Source: Gammaproteobacteria bacterium (GTDB lineage: Bacteria; Pseudomonadota; Gammaproteobacteria; Arenicellales; Poriferihabitantaceae). Taken from it: 64,000 bases of DNA. Below, piece by piece: positions 1 to 8,075 of the stretch. Every line of letters starts with the position of its first letter. Positions within the stretch are counted from its first letter, which is position 1. The notes under the pieces are model-generated. The model did no database searches and had not been told where the DNA came from. It saw only the letters and a list, made by a program, of their open reading frames with translations. A program made the translations under genes and the position numbers. The stretch covers positions 153,937 to 217,936 of the forward strand of contig JAHEGU010000001.1 of NCBI GenBank assembly GCA_024644945.1. The letters run 5' to 3'.

Positions 1-1
1 A

Positions 2-139
2 ACTCCGCCATTCCAGCTCAAAAGTAGAGACAGGCGTGCAATATTCGGCTGTTGCTCCCTGCTCTAACGCCTTACAGACTTGCTCAAGGCAGAAGTGATT
101 GGCGTTTAGTGAAGCTAAGATGCTGGATTGAGAATCCAA
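2..139 (-). CDS. Unidentified ORF, cut by the left edge
   Basis: An open frame of 46 codons runs leftward off the window with no stop. It overlaps the last 25 bases of the tspO gene and has a possible TTG start at 139; no in-frame ATG is visible in the overlap. The translation is soluble-looking, with residues such as NANHFCLEQVCKALEQG and a tryptophan near the edge. I do not recognise the family. Its position directly after tspO, in the same direction, would make it the next gene of that operon. The start is uncertain and the frame could be chance, since only 46 codons are visible. Confidence 0.3.
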   Translation of the reverse strand, partial: MDSQSSILASLNANHFCLEQVCKALEQGATAEYCTPVSTFELEWRS

Positions 140-624
140 AGTGATGCATTCAGCAGTGTCGCAAAAGATACCCAAGCAATATAGGGCAGCATCAGCATAC
201 CGGCAAATCGATCAATGCGCCAAAATAAAACTGTCGTGACTAAAATTGCTAGCAACAGCAATACAATTTCCGCTAGGGCAAATCCAATTTGATGCATACC
301 AAAAAATACAAGTGACCAGCCAAGATTGAGGATCAGCTGAAACCAGAACATATTCAGAGCTTTTGTCTTTTCCTTATCATTGCCTTTTAACCAGATTCGC
401 CAGGCGCCAACGCCCATCATCAGGTATAGTAAAGTCCAAACCGGCGCGAATACGGAATCCGGTGGATTGAACCAGGGCTTCTGCAGAGTGGGATACCAGG
501 TACTTACGCTGGTGCTGGTCGTAATCCCTCCGATCGCGCCAATCCCAACACAAGCCAGACAGAACAGCGCAAGAATCAGATATTGCCTTGGGGTAATTCG
601 TAATTGCATTTGTCCAGCGAACAT
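115..624 (-). CDS. tspO: TspO/MBR family membrane protein
   Basis: A 169-residue protein of the TspO/MBR (CrtK, peripheral benzodiazepine receptor) family, integral membrane proteins that bind porphyrins and related ligands; in photosynthetic bacteria TspO modulates pigment gene expression. The diagnostic tryptophan-rich stretch is present after the first helix: STWYPTLQKPWFNPP (near residues 41-55), followed by VWTLLYLMMGVGAWRIW. Five hydrophobic segments are visible, the normal number, and the length is usual. A second possible ATG lies five codons in. It follows the histidine phosphatase by 27 bases in the same direction and belongs to the leftward block that begins at folX. TspO beside DUF3429 and SDR genes recalls the light-responsive photolyase neighbourhoods of marine gammaproteobacteria; that comparison is from memory, and no photolyase is inside the window. 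Confidence 0.9.
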   Translation of the reverse strand: MFAGQMQLRITPRQYLILALFCLACVGIGAIGGITTSTSVSTWYPTLQKPWFNPPDSVFAPVWTLLYLMMGVGAWRIWLKGNDKEKTKALNMFWFQLILNLGWSLVFFGMHQIGFALAEIVLLLLAILVTTVLFWRIDRFAGMLMLPYIAWVSFATLLNASLWILNPAS

Positions 625-651
625 TTCAGGACCAGGGGTATCATGATTAAG

Positions 652-1245
652 TCAGTCAGACTGAAGCGTGCCGACAACTTCTAACGGCGCACCTTCGGGC
701 ACTCTAACAACAATCAGTTCACCGGAGTCGGCAAAACTTCCAGTCAGAGCCGTGATGTTTACCTGATGTGTGATCAGAACAATCGGCTCCTTGAGCGTTC
801 GTGACCTGATCCATTTTTCAAGCGAAGCGGTCTGCCCTTCTCTTCGTTCAAAATCCTGAAAAAAGGAGTTGATCGCTTCGAGCGGCTTTACTGTGCCCAG
901 ACCCAGTAGAGCAGCAGTATCGAGACAACGGCACCATTGACTGGAATACACTTCGGCAGCCGCTATGCCGTTTTCACGAAAGCGGTCACCAATCTGTTTT
1001 GCCTGGGCCCTGCCCCCGTCAGACAGATTGCGCTGCGTGGTGCAATCATCCAGTTGAAACGCCGGCGGATCCCCGATACCAGGAGCAAGCGCATGACGAA
1101 GCAGCGCAATGTGACCATCGGTTTTTAATGCTTCCCAAACTTGACTATCGTCAGACCATGCAGCGGCAGTGATGGGTAAACTCAATATAGCCGCGGTGAT
1201 CCTGGCCATTAAAAGCCAAGTACAAACAATATTTAGTCTCTTCAT
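652..1245 (-). CDS. Exported histidine phosphatase family protein
   Basis: A 197-residue protein with an N-terminal hydrophobic export signal (about residues 9-30, ending near ITAAAWS), then a branch-2-like small histidine phosphatase domain. The phosphohistidine motif is LLRHALAPG (RHA rather than the usual RHG), the arginine of the second motif is in VYSSQWCRCLDTA, and the second catalytic histidine is in LITHQVNITAL. Family members remove phosphate from small molecules or proteins; the substrate here cannot be told. It lies 38 bases downstream of the DUF3429 gene and 27 bases upstream of tspO, all leftward, so co-transcription is likely. A periplasmic location is inferred from the signal. 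Confidence 0.8.
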   Translation of the reverse strand: MKRLNIVCTWLLMARITAAILSLPITAAAWSDDSQVWEALKTDGHIALLRHALAPGIGDPPAFQLDDCTTQRNLSDGGRAQAKQIGDRFRENGIAAAEVYSSQWCRCLDTAALLGLGTVKPLEAINSFFQDFERREGQTASLEKWIRSRTLKEPIVLITHQVNITALTGSFADSGELIVVRVPEGAPLEVVGTLQSD

Positions 1246-1283
1246 TCGCTTATCATGTGATTAAACTGTAATCGCCTCTAGAT

Positions 1284-1748
1284 CTAAAAAAGGGCGCCGA
1301 CAATGAGTGAACTCATTACCACAAGGGTGAGCGGCCATCTTAAACTTGGATACCAGGGAGGCGTTTCGCTTTGTTTGCTCGCAGTCACGTCTATCCACAA
1401 CATCAGTGCAAAAGCCGCTGTCATGAGCAACAAACCGGGCACCGAGGGCATCATCAAGGCAGTCCAACCTATCAATGACGGTACGACACTGATCAGCAGT
1501 CTTCGCCAAGGTTTCCGGTCTAGTCGGGTGCCGTACTCGGCTATTGCCAGGCCCCAGTGAATGCCACCAAGAAAAGACAGAATTACCGCCCCATAAGCGA
1601 CCAAAGCAAATAAAGCCTGGGCCTGCAACAGCCCATCAAACATGATGCTTGAGGTGGCGAACACAATGAAAGGGATAGCGCCGAGCGCACCTAACCACTT
1701 TGCGGCTTGCGGTACGGCTTTCATTGATGCTGGGACACGTTCATTCAT
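1284..1748 (-). CDS. DUF3429 family inner membrane protein
   Basis: A 154-residue hydrophobic protein that I recognise as DUF3429: it carries the family core AVILSFLGGIHWGLA followed by a second half with paired helices (SVVPSLIGWTALMMP and ALMLWIDVTAS). Four to five membrane segments are visible. The function is unknown. The gene starts 3 bases after the upstream SDR gene ends, so the two are almost certainly translated from one message. DUF3429 genes are often found beside SDR, TspO and photolyase genes in gammaproteobacteria; the SDR and TspO neighbours are seen here. The same bases carry several long shadow frames on both strands, none with a credible product. Confidence 0.82.
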   Translation of the reverse strand: MNERVPASMKAVPQAAKWLGALGAIPFIVFATSSIMFDGLLQAQALFALVAYGAVILSFLGGIHWGLAIAEYGTRLDRKPWRRLLISVVPSLIGWTALMMPSVPGLLLMTAAFALMLWIDVTASKQSETPPWYPSLRWPLTLVVMSSLIVGALF

Positions 1749-1751
1749 TTT

Positions 1752-2480
1752 TTACCACTGTATTGGTTTACCGTTCCAGTCAATAAATTCGAGACCGCTT
1801 GTTGGATTAACCCGCCCCACTATTTCAAGCAATTGAGCTGCCACGAAATCAGGTGTAAATAGTTTTTCGTCGGGCACGGAACCTTGAAACGGCTTCGACA
1901 GAGGTGTATCGGTGGTGCCAGGATGAAATGCAATCAATTTGACGTTGGCCGCTCTGCGGGCATATTCGATAGACGCTGTTTTGAGCAACATATTGAGAGC
2001 GGCCTTGGAAGCGCGATAGCTATACCAGCCGCCGAGTCTGTTATCGTTAATGCTGCCTACGCGCGCGCTGAAAACTGACAATATGCATTTATGTTTTCCT
2101 GCCAGCACTGGTAGTAGCGACTTAATCCACATGATGGGAATTACAGCATTGATCTTATAAACTTGAAGCATCGCCTCGGATTCGAGTGACTCAATACGTT
2201 TCTCTGGTAAATAGTTAGCGCCATGAAGCGTGCCGTTGCAGATAGTCACTGTGCTTATCGGACACGCCAGTTGCTTAAGCTTCGCACAGATCTGGTCAAT
2301 TGACTCTTCCGAGTAATCACACTGCCACCAGTCCAGTCGCCCATCAGTGATTTTGTTTGAACAACGGCTAATCGCGAACACCCTGCCGATATCTTGCTCA
2401 AGTAACCTGTCAACCACGGCGCGGCCTAGCGCGCCACCGGCGCCGATCACTAAGGCGGTTTTTGCTTCCAATTTTTCCAT
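1752..2480 (-). CDS. Short-chain dehydrogenase/reductase (SDR)
   Basis: A 242-residue classical SDR. The N-terminal nucleotide-binding turn reads VIGAGGALGRAVVDRL (residues about 11-26), an acidic-loop region follows, and the catalytic Tyr-x3-Lys is in WYSYRASKAALN (about 152-163), with the usual downstream HPGTTDTPLS segment. It resembles the C-factor/YciK-like branch of SDRs of unknown substrate. It sits between folM (202 bases upstream) and DUF3429 (3 bases downstream), all leftward. SDR genes of this kind accompany TspO and DUF3429 in related bacteria; a pterin or flavin substrate would fit the neighbours, but nothing in the sequence proves it. Confidence 0.8.
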   Translation of the reverse strand: MEKLEAKTALVIGAGGALGRAVVDRLLEQDIGRVFAISRCSNKITDGRLDWWQCDYSEESIDQICAKLKQLACPISTVTICNGTLHGANYLPEKRIESLESEAMLQVYKINAVIPIMWIKSLLPVLAGKHKCILSVFSARVGSINDNRLGGWYSYRASKAALNMLLKTASIEYARRAANVKLIAFHPGTTDTPLSKPFQGSVPDEKLFTPDFVAAQLLEIVGRVNPTSGLEFIDWNGKPIQW

Positions 2481-2682
2481 GATTATCGAGAGTTCAATTG
2501 TGCGTGCAGCTCACCTGCCATAACCGAAAATCAAGACTCTAAGATCGCTACAAGCGTTTAGCTACCCTATCGCCCTTGAAATAAAAAACGAATTATTACC
2601 AAGCTAGGCATCCTCGGCCTGCGATAAAACAGTTGCGAGAAAGGGGGCGACGCTTGGTCTAAACAGCGAACACCTTCACGCT

Positions 2683-3399
2683 TTACTGAACCAGGTGACG
2701 TCCGCCGTCCAGGGGCAGCACTCGACCTGTCACGAAACTACTGTCGAGAAGATAATCTATGGCGTGGCTGAATTCATCCAGCCCCGCTTCTCTCTTCATC
2801 AGGCTTTTGTTCAACGTTTTCTCTCGATAGACATCGCTATCGTTTTCGTTAAACATGATGAGTGCTGGGGCGACGCTGTTTACCTTAACCTTTGGACTGA
2901 GCTTGGCGGAGAAAGACATGGTCAAACAGTCCTGAGCGGCTTTACTTGCGGCGTAAGCGATGTGTTTTTTGCTGCCCCTGCTACTGACGAAATCGCCAAC
3001 GTGCACAATATCAGCGTGTTCATGCTGCGTTGCCTGTAACAGTGGCGCAAATGCCAGGTTCAACTGATAAGGGACGCTCACATGGATCTGCATCATGCGC
3101 TGCAGTATCTCGGGTGCTGGAATTTCAGCGTCATCGGGAAGCCAGTCAGACGCATTGTGGATCACGGCACGAAGACTTCCATGCTTGAGTTTAACCTTGT
3201 CGATAAAAAGATCCACCTGCTGTTCATCGTTAAAGTCGCAACTGTAAAGTTCTGCACCCTGCTGTTTGAGAACCTTAAGACCGGGCCGCTCGGTTCGATA
3301 TGTACCAATCACCGCCAGGCCACGATCCAGAAAGGTGCGCGCAAGGTGCAAGCCGATCCGTTTTCCGACGCCGGTAATTAATATCGGCTCTGCGTTCAT
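2683..3399 (-). CDS. folM: Dihydromonapterin reductase FolM
   Basis: A 238-residue SDR closely resembling FolM, which reduces dihydromonapterin (and, less well, dihydrofolate) with NADPH to make tetrahydromonapterin. The cofactor loop is [13 protein letters not shown] (residues 7-19), followed by [13 protein letters not shown], where an arginine suits NADPH. The catalytic Tyr-Lys pair is in [12 protein letters not shown]. The C-terminal [13 protein letters not shown] is typical of the family. The start codon overlaps the folE stop by 4 bases (ATGA), so translation is coupled. The order folX-folE-folM matches the Pseudomonas aeruginosa PA3439-PA3437 cluster, recalled from the literature, and strongly supports the assignment over a generic SDR. 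Confidence 0.9.
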   Translation of the reverse strand: MNAEPILITGVGKRIGLHLARTFLDRGLAVIGTYRTERPGLKVLKQQGAELYSCDFNDEQQVDLFIDKVKLKHGSLRAVIHNASDWLPDDAEIPAPEILQRMMQIHVSVPYQLNLAFAPLLQATQHEHADIVHVGDFVSSRGSKKHIAYAASKAAQDCLTMSFSAKLSPKVKVNSVAPALIMFNENDSDVYREKTLNKSLMKREAGLDEFSHAIDYLLDSSFVTGRVLPLDGGRHLVQ

Positions 3400-4076
3400 G
3401 GATTTAAAAACTCAGCTCGAGTATGAATGTTTTCTCTAAAGCACCCTCCTAACGCAGTGGTGCTGGTTTGGGAATTAGTGTCCATCACGCCCCGCGATTT
3501 CACGCAGTGGTGAGTTGCATCGACGCTAACCGCGACGTCATCTGTTTCTAGCAGAGTTTGCAGGGCGACAAGAATCTGGCGTGTCAGGCGCTCCTGCACC
3601 TGGGGTCGTTGCCCAAAGAACCGAACAATTCGGTTGATCTTTGATAAACCGATGATCTTGCTTTTTGGGATGTAAGCCACTTTCGCTACACCATCTATGG
3701 TCACGAAATGATGTTCGCAGGTGCTAGTGAGATCAATATCACGGATCTTAACCATCTCGTCCGCACCCATTTTGTTGTCGATGACCGAGATTCTGGGGAA
3801 ATGACTATAATCCAAACCCGCAAATACCTCGTGCACATACATTTTAGCGATGCGATGGGGTGTTTCAGCGAGACTGTCATCGGATAGATCGAGTCCGAGT
3901 GTGCTGACCACATCACCCATCAACTTTCTGATTCGTTCGTATTTTTGTTGAGGATTTAGACCGGTTTCTATCATGGGGGTTTCCAAGCCCTGCTCGATTA
4001 ATTTGTTCCTGACCATGATCGCTTCTGTGCTCAGCTCCGCATGGTCTGCCAGGAATACGGTATTCGTTTTCATCAT
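3396..4076 (-). CDS. folE: GTP cyclohydrolase I
   Basis: A 226-residue FolE, the zinc enzyme that opens GTP to give 7,8-dihydroneopterin triphosphate, first step of pterin and folate synthesis. It is nearly collinear with the E. coli enzyme: [21 protein letters not shown], then the zinc and catalytic residues Cys120, His122 and His123 in LTSTCEHHF, the motif [27 protein letters not shown], and the third zinc ligand Cys191 in [10 protein letters not shown]. The first ATG (MMKTN) is used; a shorter start is possible but the lengths fit. It begins 8 bases after folX ends and overlaps folM by 4 bases, so the three form a tight operon. Confidence 0.96.
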   Translation of the reverse strand: MMKTNTVFLADHAELSTEAIMVRNKLIEQGLETPMIETGLNPQQKYERIRKLMGDVVSTLGLDLSDDSLAETPHRIAKMYVHEVFAGLDYSHFPRISVIDNKMGADEMVKIRDIDLTSTCEHHFVTIDGVAKVAYIPKSKIIGLSKINRIVRFFGQRPQVQERLTRQILVALQTLLETDDVAVSVDATHHCVKSRGVMDTNSQTSTTALGGCFRENIHTRAEFLNP

Positions 4077-4084
4077 AATTAATT

Positions 4085-4540
4085 CTACTGAGAGTTACTT
4101 TTATTGTTTACGTAGGACATCGACAAGGATACTGAATCGGCGAATCGCAATGCGTGCGGTTTATCAATGGTTACACGGGCCCGCTCGACACTCGGATGCT
4201 CGCTGCAGATACCAAGAACATCTGATACCAGCTTCTCTAGCAGCAAGAAGCTACCGTTTTCAACGAACTCGATCACTTTCTTGGTAATTGATTTGTAATT
4301 CAGTGCTTCAGACACATCGTCATCGAGGACAGACGAACTTAAGCGGTAGTCGACCTCGATATTGATAACCACGTCTTGTCGCTTAATCTTCTCTTCGGGA
4401 TTGAACCCGATTAAGGTTCTGAGTCGCAGATTTTTTACGTGAATAGATGCAGACGAACGCTCACAGGTATCCGCGGAATGGCGGGTGCTGCGGGCTTTTT
4501 CTGAGACAGAGTGGAGGCGTAATGACATCGATGTTTTCAC
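4085..4540 (-). CDS. folX: Dihydroneopterin triphosphate 2'-epimerase FolX
   Basis: A 151-residue protein of the FolB/FolX fold. The body from residue 32 is collinear with E. coli Fol[15 protein letters not shown], then [31 protein letters not shown] and [12 protein letters not shown]. FolX epimerises dihydroneopterin triphosphate to dihydromonapterin triphosphate. FolX is preferred to the aldolase FolB because of this resemblance and because folE and folM follow directly. The N-terminal 30 residues are an extension rich in Ser and Arg that E. coli FolX lacks. An internal ATG at 4528 is an alternative start, but the extension would remain. It is the first gene of the leftward operon, so its promoter should lie within 4541-4900. 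Confidence 0.88.
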   Translation of the reverse strand: MKTSMSLRLHSVSEKARSTRHSADTCERSSASIHVKNLRLRTLIGFNPEEKIKRQDVVINIEVDYRLSSSVLDDDVSEALNYKSITKKVIEFVENGSFLLLEKLVSDVLGICSEHPSVERARVTIDKPHALRFADSVSLSMSYVNNKSNSQ

Positions 4541-5215
4541 TAGAGATACTTTTGATATTTATAGATATTACGAATCTAATAGCTGCTAAGTGAATCTAAC
4601 ATCAACTGAACTTCACCCTGGGTGCAATCAAATAGTATTCTGGCAGGCCCCACCGCTCCGTTTTATCGACGCCATTTGATAGAAGATCGCGCCTCAGAAA
4701 AAAATCTAACGCTACTTGTACAGGTTTTTAAAAGTACGAAGAGGTCGACGAAATGAAAGTCTGATCAAAAAGACAATTTCACTCAGACTCCTTAATAACT
4801 GAATTTATTTGGCGGGTGCACTATCGAAACGAAATTCTTGCCGGGGCCCCTTGCCATTATTGATTGATTTTAACCGCTGTGAAAAAAAGACCGCGGATAG
4901 CGGTCTAATGGTCACAGAGAGGAATGGAAGCACCAGTCGATATAACAGCGACGGAAGGTGATACTGGATTTTCCACTGGCAACATAAAACGATTGTGAAG
5001 TGAGTTTGGTCCTATGCACTATTATTCATTTCCGCTCATGGCGGCGGCTGAATTACCCTAAGTAATGAAGATGATTTTTAATCCGCAAGTTGCTATTCAC
5101 TTTTACTTCATTTTTAACTCACAACTCCCTCACAAAGCCGATGAAATACTCCGTCCATCGCAGTACTTATGCGTATTTAATTTTTTTTTCACTTCACTAC
5201 ATCAAGAGGTTTGTT
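4541..5215. other. 675-base non-coding stretch between folX and the fasciclin gene
   Basis: No credible gene on either strand. It must hold the promoter of the leftward folX operon and that of the rightward fasciclin gene. I see a minus-strand terminator-like hairpin at 4882-4906 (listed separately) with no minus-strand gene feeding it, and a partial dyad at about 4718-4737 with GTAC at both ends around a TTTTTAAAA centre. AT-rich blocks precede both genes. No promoter can be assigned with confidence. Confidence 0.6.
4882..4906 (-). terminator. Rho-independent terminator, minus strand
   Basis: Read on the minus strand, AGACCGC, loop TATCC, GCGGTCT forms a perfect 7-bp GC-rich stem followed at once by a run of seven or more T. 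It faces leftward, but no leftward gene lies between it and the fasciclin gene at 5216. It either ends an unannotated small RNA starting near 4950-5090 or stops antisense or read-through transcription before the folX promoter. Confidence 0.6.
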
Positions 5216-5731
5216 ATGAGTTTAGCAATATCTAGTTTTTCAAATTCGATTCGTAAAATTATGGCTTTAGCGTCAGGTGCATTCATGGCACTGTTTATCG
5301 TCTTTGCCTCTCACGCAGGGTCCATGTCAAAAGACATCGTAGATACTGCTGTATCTGCTGGATCATTCAACACGCTTGCGACTGCGCTCACTGAAGCGGG
5401 CCTGATCGACACGCTGAAAGGAGAAGGTCCGTTCACAGTATTTGCTCCGACCGACGAAGCCTTTGCCAAATTGCCGGAAGACCAGCTTGCTGCTATCCTG
5501 GCTGATAAGGAACTGTTGACTTCAATTCTGACCTACCACGTTGTGGCGGGAAAAGTGATGGCTGCGGACGTCGCGGCGCTCGAGTCGGCAGCGACCGTGC
5601 AGGGCCAATCAGTCAGCATTAACACCGATTCCGGCGTAATGGTAGATTCGGCCAAAGTGATCCAGACTGATATCGTTGCCAGCAATGGCGTCATCCACGT
5701 GATCGATACCGTATTGGTTCCGAAAAGCTAA
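5216..5731 (+). CDS. Secreted fasciclin (FAS1) domain protein
   Basis: A 171-residue exported protein: signal peptide at residues 1-35 (hydrophobic [20 protein letters not shown]), then one complete FAS1 domain. The family motifs are present: [15 protein letters not shown] (FAS1 H1 region) and [11 protein letters not shown] at the end (H2), with [10 protein letters not shown] between. FAS1 domains mediate cell-surface adhesion; single-domain secreted versions are common in marine bacteria, role unknown. The frame is open back to 5090, but the ATG at 5216 is preferred because AGAGG lies 8 bases before it and the signal peptide then has normal proportions. Transcription ends at the hairpin just downstream, so the gene is probably monocistronic. 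Confidence 0.88.
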   Translation: MSLAISSFSNSIRKIMALASGAFMALFIVFASHAGSMSKDIVDTAVSAGSFNTLATALTEAGLIDTLKGEGPFTVFAPTDEAFAKLPEDQLAAILADKELLTSILTYHVVAGKVMAADVAALESAATVQGQSVSINTDSGVMVDSAKVIQTDIVASNGVIHVIDTVLVPKS

Positions 5732-5774
5732 AATTAACTGAAATGCCTGATGCTTAACAGGCATCGACTGTGAA

Positions 5775-5801
5775 ACGCCGGCAATTGTGCCGGCGTTTTT
5801 T
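5775..5801 (+). terminator. Rho-independent terminator of the fasciclin gene
   Basis: A 9-bp perfect stem, ACGCCGGCA / TGCCGGCGT, with loop ATTG, followed by six T. It begins 43 bases after the fasciclin stop codon. A weaker hairpin (ATGCCTG...CAGGCAT, 5743-5764) lies just upstream. Confidence 0.9.
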
Positions 5802-5889
5802 ATTATTCACGAATGGCCAGGAGTTGTTCGTCTTGGAAAAGCAGTGAGTTTTAACTTCCTGCGATCGTTTAGATAGATGTCATATAACC

Positions 5890-6094
5890 GTCATTCCCAC
5901 GCATAATTACTGTCATATTTTAAGGTCAGGATAGCGGGCCCCGGTTCGTGGCATGCTACCGCTGGGGAATCGCTCGGTGTGGATTTCCGGTGTGTATCTC
6001 GGTACCCGAGGATGCAAAGTTGCCTCTCTTTTGAGTTTTATCCAGAACACCGAGACTGTTTTAGGTGTGAGCAATTCGCTCACTCCTTTTTTTT
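5890..6094 (+). ncRNA. Candidate leader RNA or small RNA ending in a terminator
   Basis: The non-coding DNA between the fasciclin terminator and the decayed gap gene is rich in inverted repeats: CTCGG TAC CCGAG near 5998-6010, GAGG...CCTC just after, and ACACC (about 6048) which can pair with GGTGT (6064). That last pairing would exclude the terminator hairpin at 6064-6094. This arrangement is what a transcription attenuator or riboswitch looks like. I could not match it to a known riboswitch class by eye (glycine, SAH, TPP and cobalamin considered). The 5' end is not defined. A free-standing small RNA is the alternative. Confidence 0.35.
6064..6094 (+). terminator. Rho-independent terminator upstream of the decayed gap gene
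   Basis: GGTGTGAGC, loop AATTC, GCTCACTCC forms a 9-bp stem with one T-T mismatch, followed by eight T. It lies 67 bases before the ATG of the gap remnant and after a separate terminator that already ends the fasciclin transcript. So it must end a transcript that starts between about 5802 and 6050. Confidence 0.75.
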
Positions 6095-6161
6095 GGTCTA
6101 AGGAATTCCTGCAAACGCCCGTAAAGCGACTGTCCTCTGAAATCCTGCACTTGAATCTGAT

Positions 6162-6600
6162 ATGACAATCCGCGTTGGCATTAATGGCTTTGGTCGAATG
6201 GGAAAACTCGGCCTTCGTCTGGCCTTCGATTTGGCAGACAACGGGCACAGCTATGAAATTGTCCATATCAATGAGCCTGACGGAGACCCGACCTGCCATG
6301 CTCACTTACTCGAATTCGACTCAGTACACGGTCGATGGAACCGTGACGTGGAAGTGGCGGAAGATGCCCTTATCATGGGCGAGAACATAATCACCTTCAG
6401 TGCGGAAACCGGACCTACCGAGACGCCCTGGAGCGACACAGTGTTGACCTAGTAATCGAGTGCAGTGGCAGGTTCAAGGCTGAATATGCGCTCGCGCCAT
6501 ATTTCGATCAAGGTGTGAAAAAACTGCAGGTATCGGCACCCTGTCCGGACCCGGCTCTGAATCTGGTGATGGGAGTCAATCATCGTTTTTCCTGTTCGGT
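6162..6600 (+). pseudogene. Decayed glyceraldehyde-3-phosphate dehydrogenase, ArsJ-associated type
   Basis: The first 96 codons read as the N-terminus of a GAPDH: MTIRVGINGFGRMGKLGLR, then VHINEPDGDPTCHAHLLEF and DSVHGRW. The frame then stops at 6452. The sequence continues in another frame as VDLVIECSGRF and GVKKLQVSAP...LNLVMGVNH, the expected next part, so there is a frameshift near 6440. Identity is lost after about 6590: the catalytic SCTTN segment and the rest of the roughly 335-residue enzyme are missing. The HINE...AHLLEFDSVHGRW signature is that of GAPDHs encoded beside arsJ, which make 1-arseno-3-phosphoglycerate for export. No arsJ or arsR is near. Frameshift plus truncation make this a remnant. 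Confidence 0.85.
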
Positions 6601-6794
6601 GCGCGTGACGTCTGGTTCGTTGTTGCCGCGCCGGTATTTCTGGCCCGATTCGTTCACATTCAGCAGTGTTGCACATAGTTGCCCTATGAGCGGCAACAAC
6701 AAACAAATCTGTATGAACAAACTAGGCAGTGCTGCAAAGCGGATGGGGAGATTATTGATTGATCCCGTTGAAGCATTCTGACTTTCGTTGAGGC

Positions 6795-7700
6795 TCAGTT
6801 CTCGGGGAGCGGTATGAACTCAGTTTCACCCGGTACCGTGTCGAAGCGATTTTCGCGCCAGTCGGCTTTGGCTTGCTCGATTCTCTGTTTTGAACTTGAT
6901 ACGTAGTTCCACCAGATATAACGCTTGCCAAGACTTGTACCGCCGATCACCATGACGTGGCAATTGCTGTTTGCCTCGAGATGTAAAGCTCTACCGCCGC
7001 AGCCTACGGCCATCAATCCACTAGAGAAAACGCAATCGTCGATGCGGATATCACCCGAAACCACGTAAGCGGCTACTTCGTCATAATCGTTCGGCAGCGT
7101 CAGCGTCGCACCGGCAGGAAATCGGCATTCCAGATAAAGCGTGGGAGCGTATTGCGTGACCGGCGATTCGTGTCCGAATGCCGCACCCATAATGACGCGA
7201 ATCCCTACGCCATCGTGCTCGAAATCGGGCAACTCAGCTGCCGGGTAATGCACGAAATCCGGGTCGCGTTCCTCCTGCTCAGCCGGCAGCGCCATCCAGG
7301 ACTGTATGCCGTGCAGGCGCGAGGTACTGTGCAAATCTTCTCCAGCGCGCTCGGAATGTACGATGCCACGTCCGGCGGTCATCAGATTGACTGCCCCTGC
7401 CCGTATCGGTTGCACGCAACCGATACTATCGCGATGCAGGATTTCGCCTTCGAACAGGTAGGTAACCGTGGAAAGTCCGATATGGGGATGGGGACGCACT
7501 TCGATGCCCTTGCCCGGTGGAAATTCTGCGGGCCCCATATGATCGAAAAAGATGAATGGCCCGACCATACGGCGCTGATGCGAGGGCAGTACCCTGCGCA
7601 CGCTGAATCCCCCGAGGTCCTTGGCATTAGCCTCGATGACTAGCTCGACCGAGCCCTCGGATTTGGTACAGGTCGGTTGGTTCGCACTCTGGTCGCTCAT
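6795..7700 (-). CDS. Pirin family protein (bicupin)
   Basis: A 301-residue protein with the pirin N-terminal cupin: GFSVRRVLPSHQRRMVGPF, FFDHMGPAEF, then the metal ligands in RPHPHIGLSTVTYLFEGE and LHRDSIG, and the marker SERAGEDLH. A glutamate near QSWMALPAEQEERDP also fits. The C-terminal half is the second pirin cupin. Pirins are iron-binding proteins; some bacterial members are quercetinases, others modulate enzymes. Function here is unknown. The gene stands alone, leftward, converging on the gap remnant and with about 375 bases of non-coding DNA upstream. Length is normal for the family. Confidence 0.9.
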   Translation of the reverse strand: MSDQSANQPTCTKSEGSVELVIEANAKDLGGFSVRRVLPSHQRRMVGPFIFFDHMGPAEFPPGKGIEVRPHPHIGLSTVTYLFEGEILHRDSIGCVQPIRAGAVNLMTAGRGIVHSERAGEDLHSTSRLHGIQSWMALPAEQEERDPDFVHYPAAELPDFEHDGVGIRVIMGAAFGHESPVTQYAPTLYLECRFPAGATLTLPNDYDEVAAYVVSGDIRIDDCVFSSGLMAVGCGGRALHLEANSNCHVMVIGGTSLGKRYIWWNYVSSSKQRIEQAKADWRENRFDTVPGETEFIPLPEN

Positions 7701-8075
7701 GTTCTGTCCTCAATTTTGCTGCTGTCTGATTAGAGACCTCCCGCGGTCCCAAACTGGATCGATCTTGACCGGTAATTTAAATGGCGGGCGTGGGCTTCGG
7801 CAAACTGAAATGAAGCAACAGGTATTACTTTAGGCGACTCCTGGCTCAAGAAGTCGAGCGTCACGGCTTTAGTCTACATATTCTGGCGCTAAATTTTCTT
7901 GGCTTGCAGCCAAGAATAAACTCGCCCACCCTCCCTTTTTTGGACATAGTTGGGGATAACTTTCGAATTTAAAAGCTAGAGCCCTTGGCCGCTTGAATAA
8001 ACGCTGTAACCTGGCAACTGCCATCCTGGAAATGCGCTTGATACAGACGCAAGAACCATCAAAAATATCTCTCTA
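7701..8075. other. 375-base non-coding stretch upstream of the pirin gene
   Basis: No credible gene on either strand; the short open frames here have no domain-like features or ribosome-binding sites. It contains the promoter region of the leftward pirin gene and the 3' end of the leftward START-domain transcript. I see no clear terminator or repeat. Confidence 0.5.

Noticed and set aside
4718-4741. LitR operator TGTACA-N12-TGTACA
   Set aside because: Only one half site is complete, and the GTAC spacing is two bases short.
5940-6030. Glycine or SAH riboswitch upstream of the gap remnant
   Set aside because: CCGAGGATGCAAAG looks a little like parts of both, but the conserved cores and the second stem are missing.
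5913-6305. 130-codon frame on the minus strand over the leader and gap remnant
   Set aside because: It runs antisense to the clear GAPDH coding signal and over the hairpins; no recognisable product.
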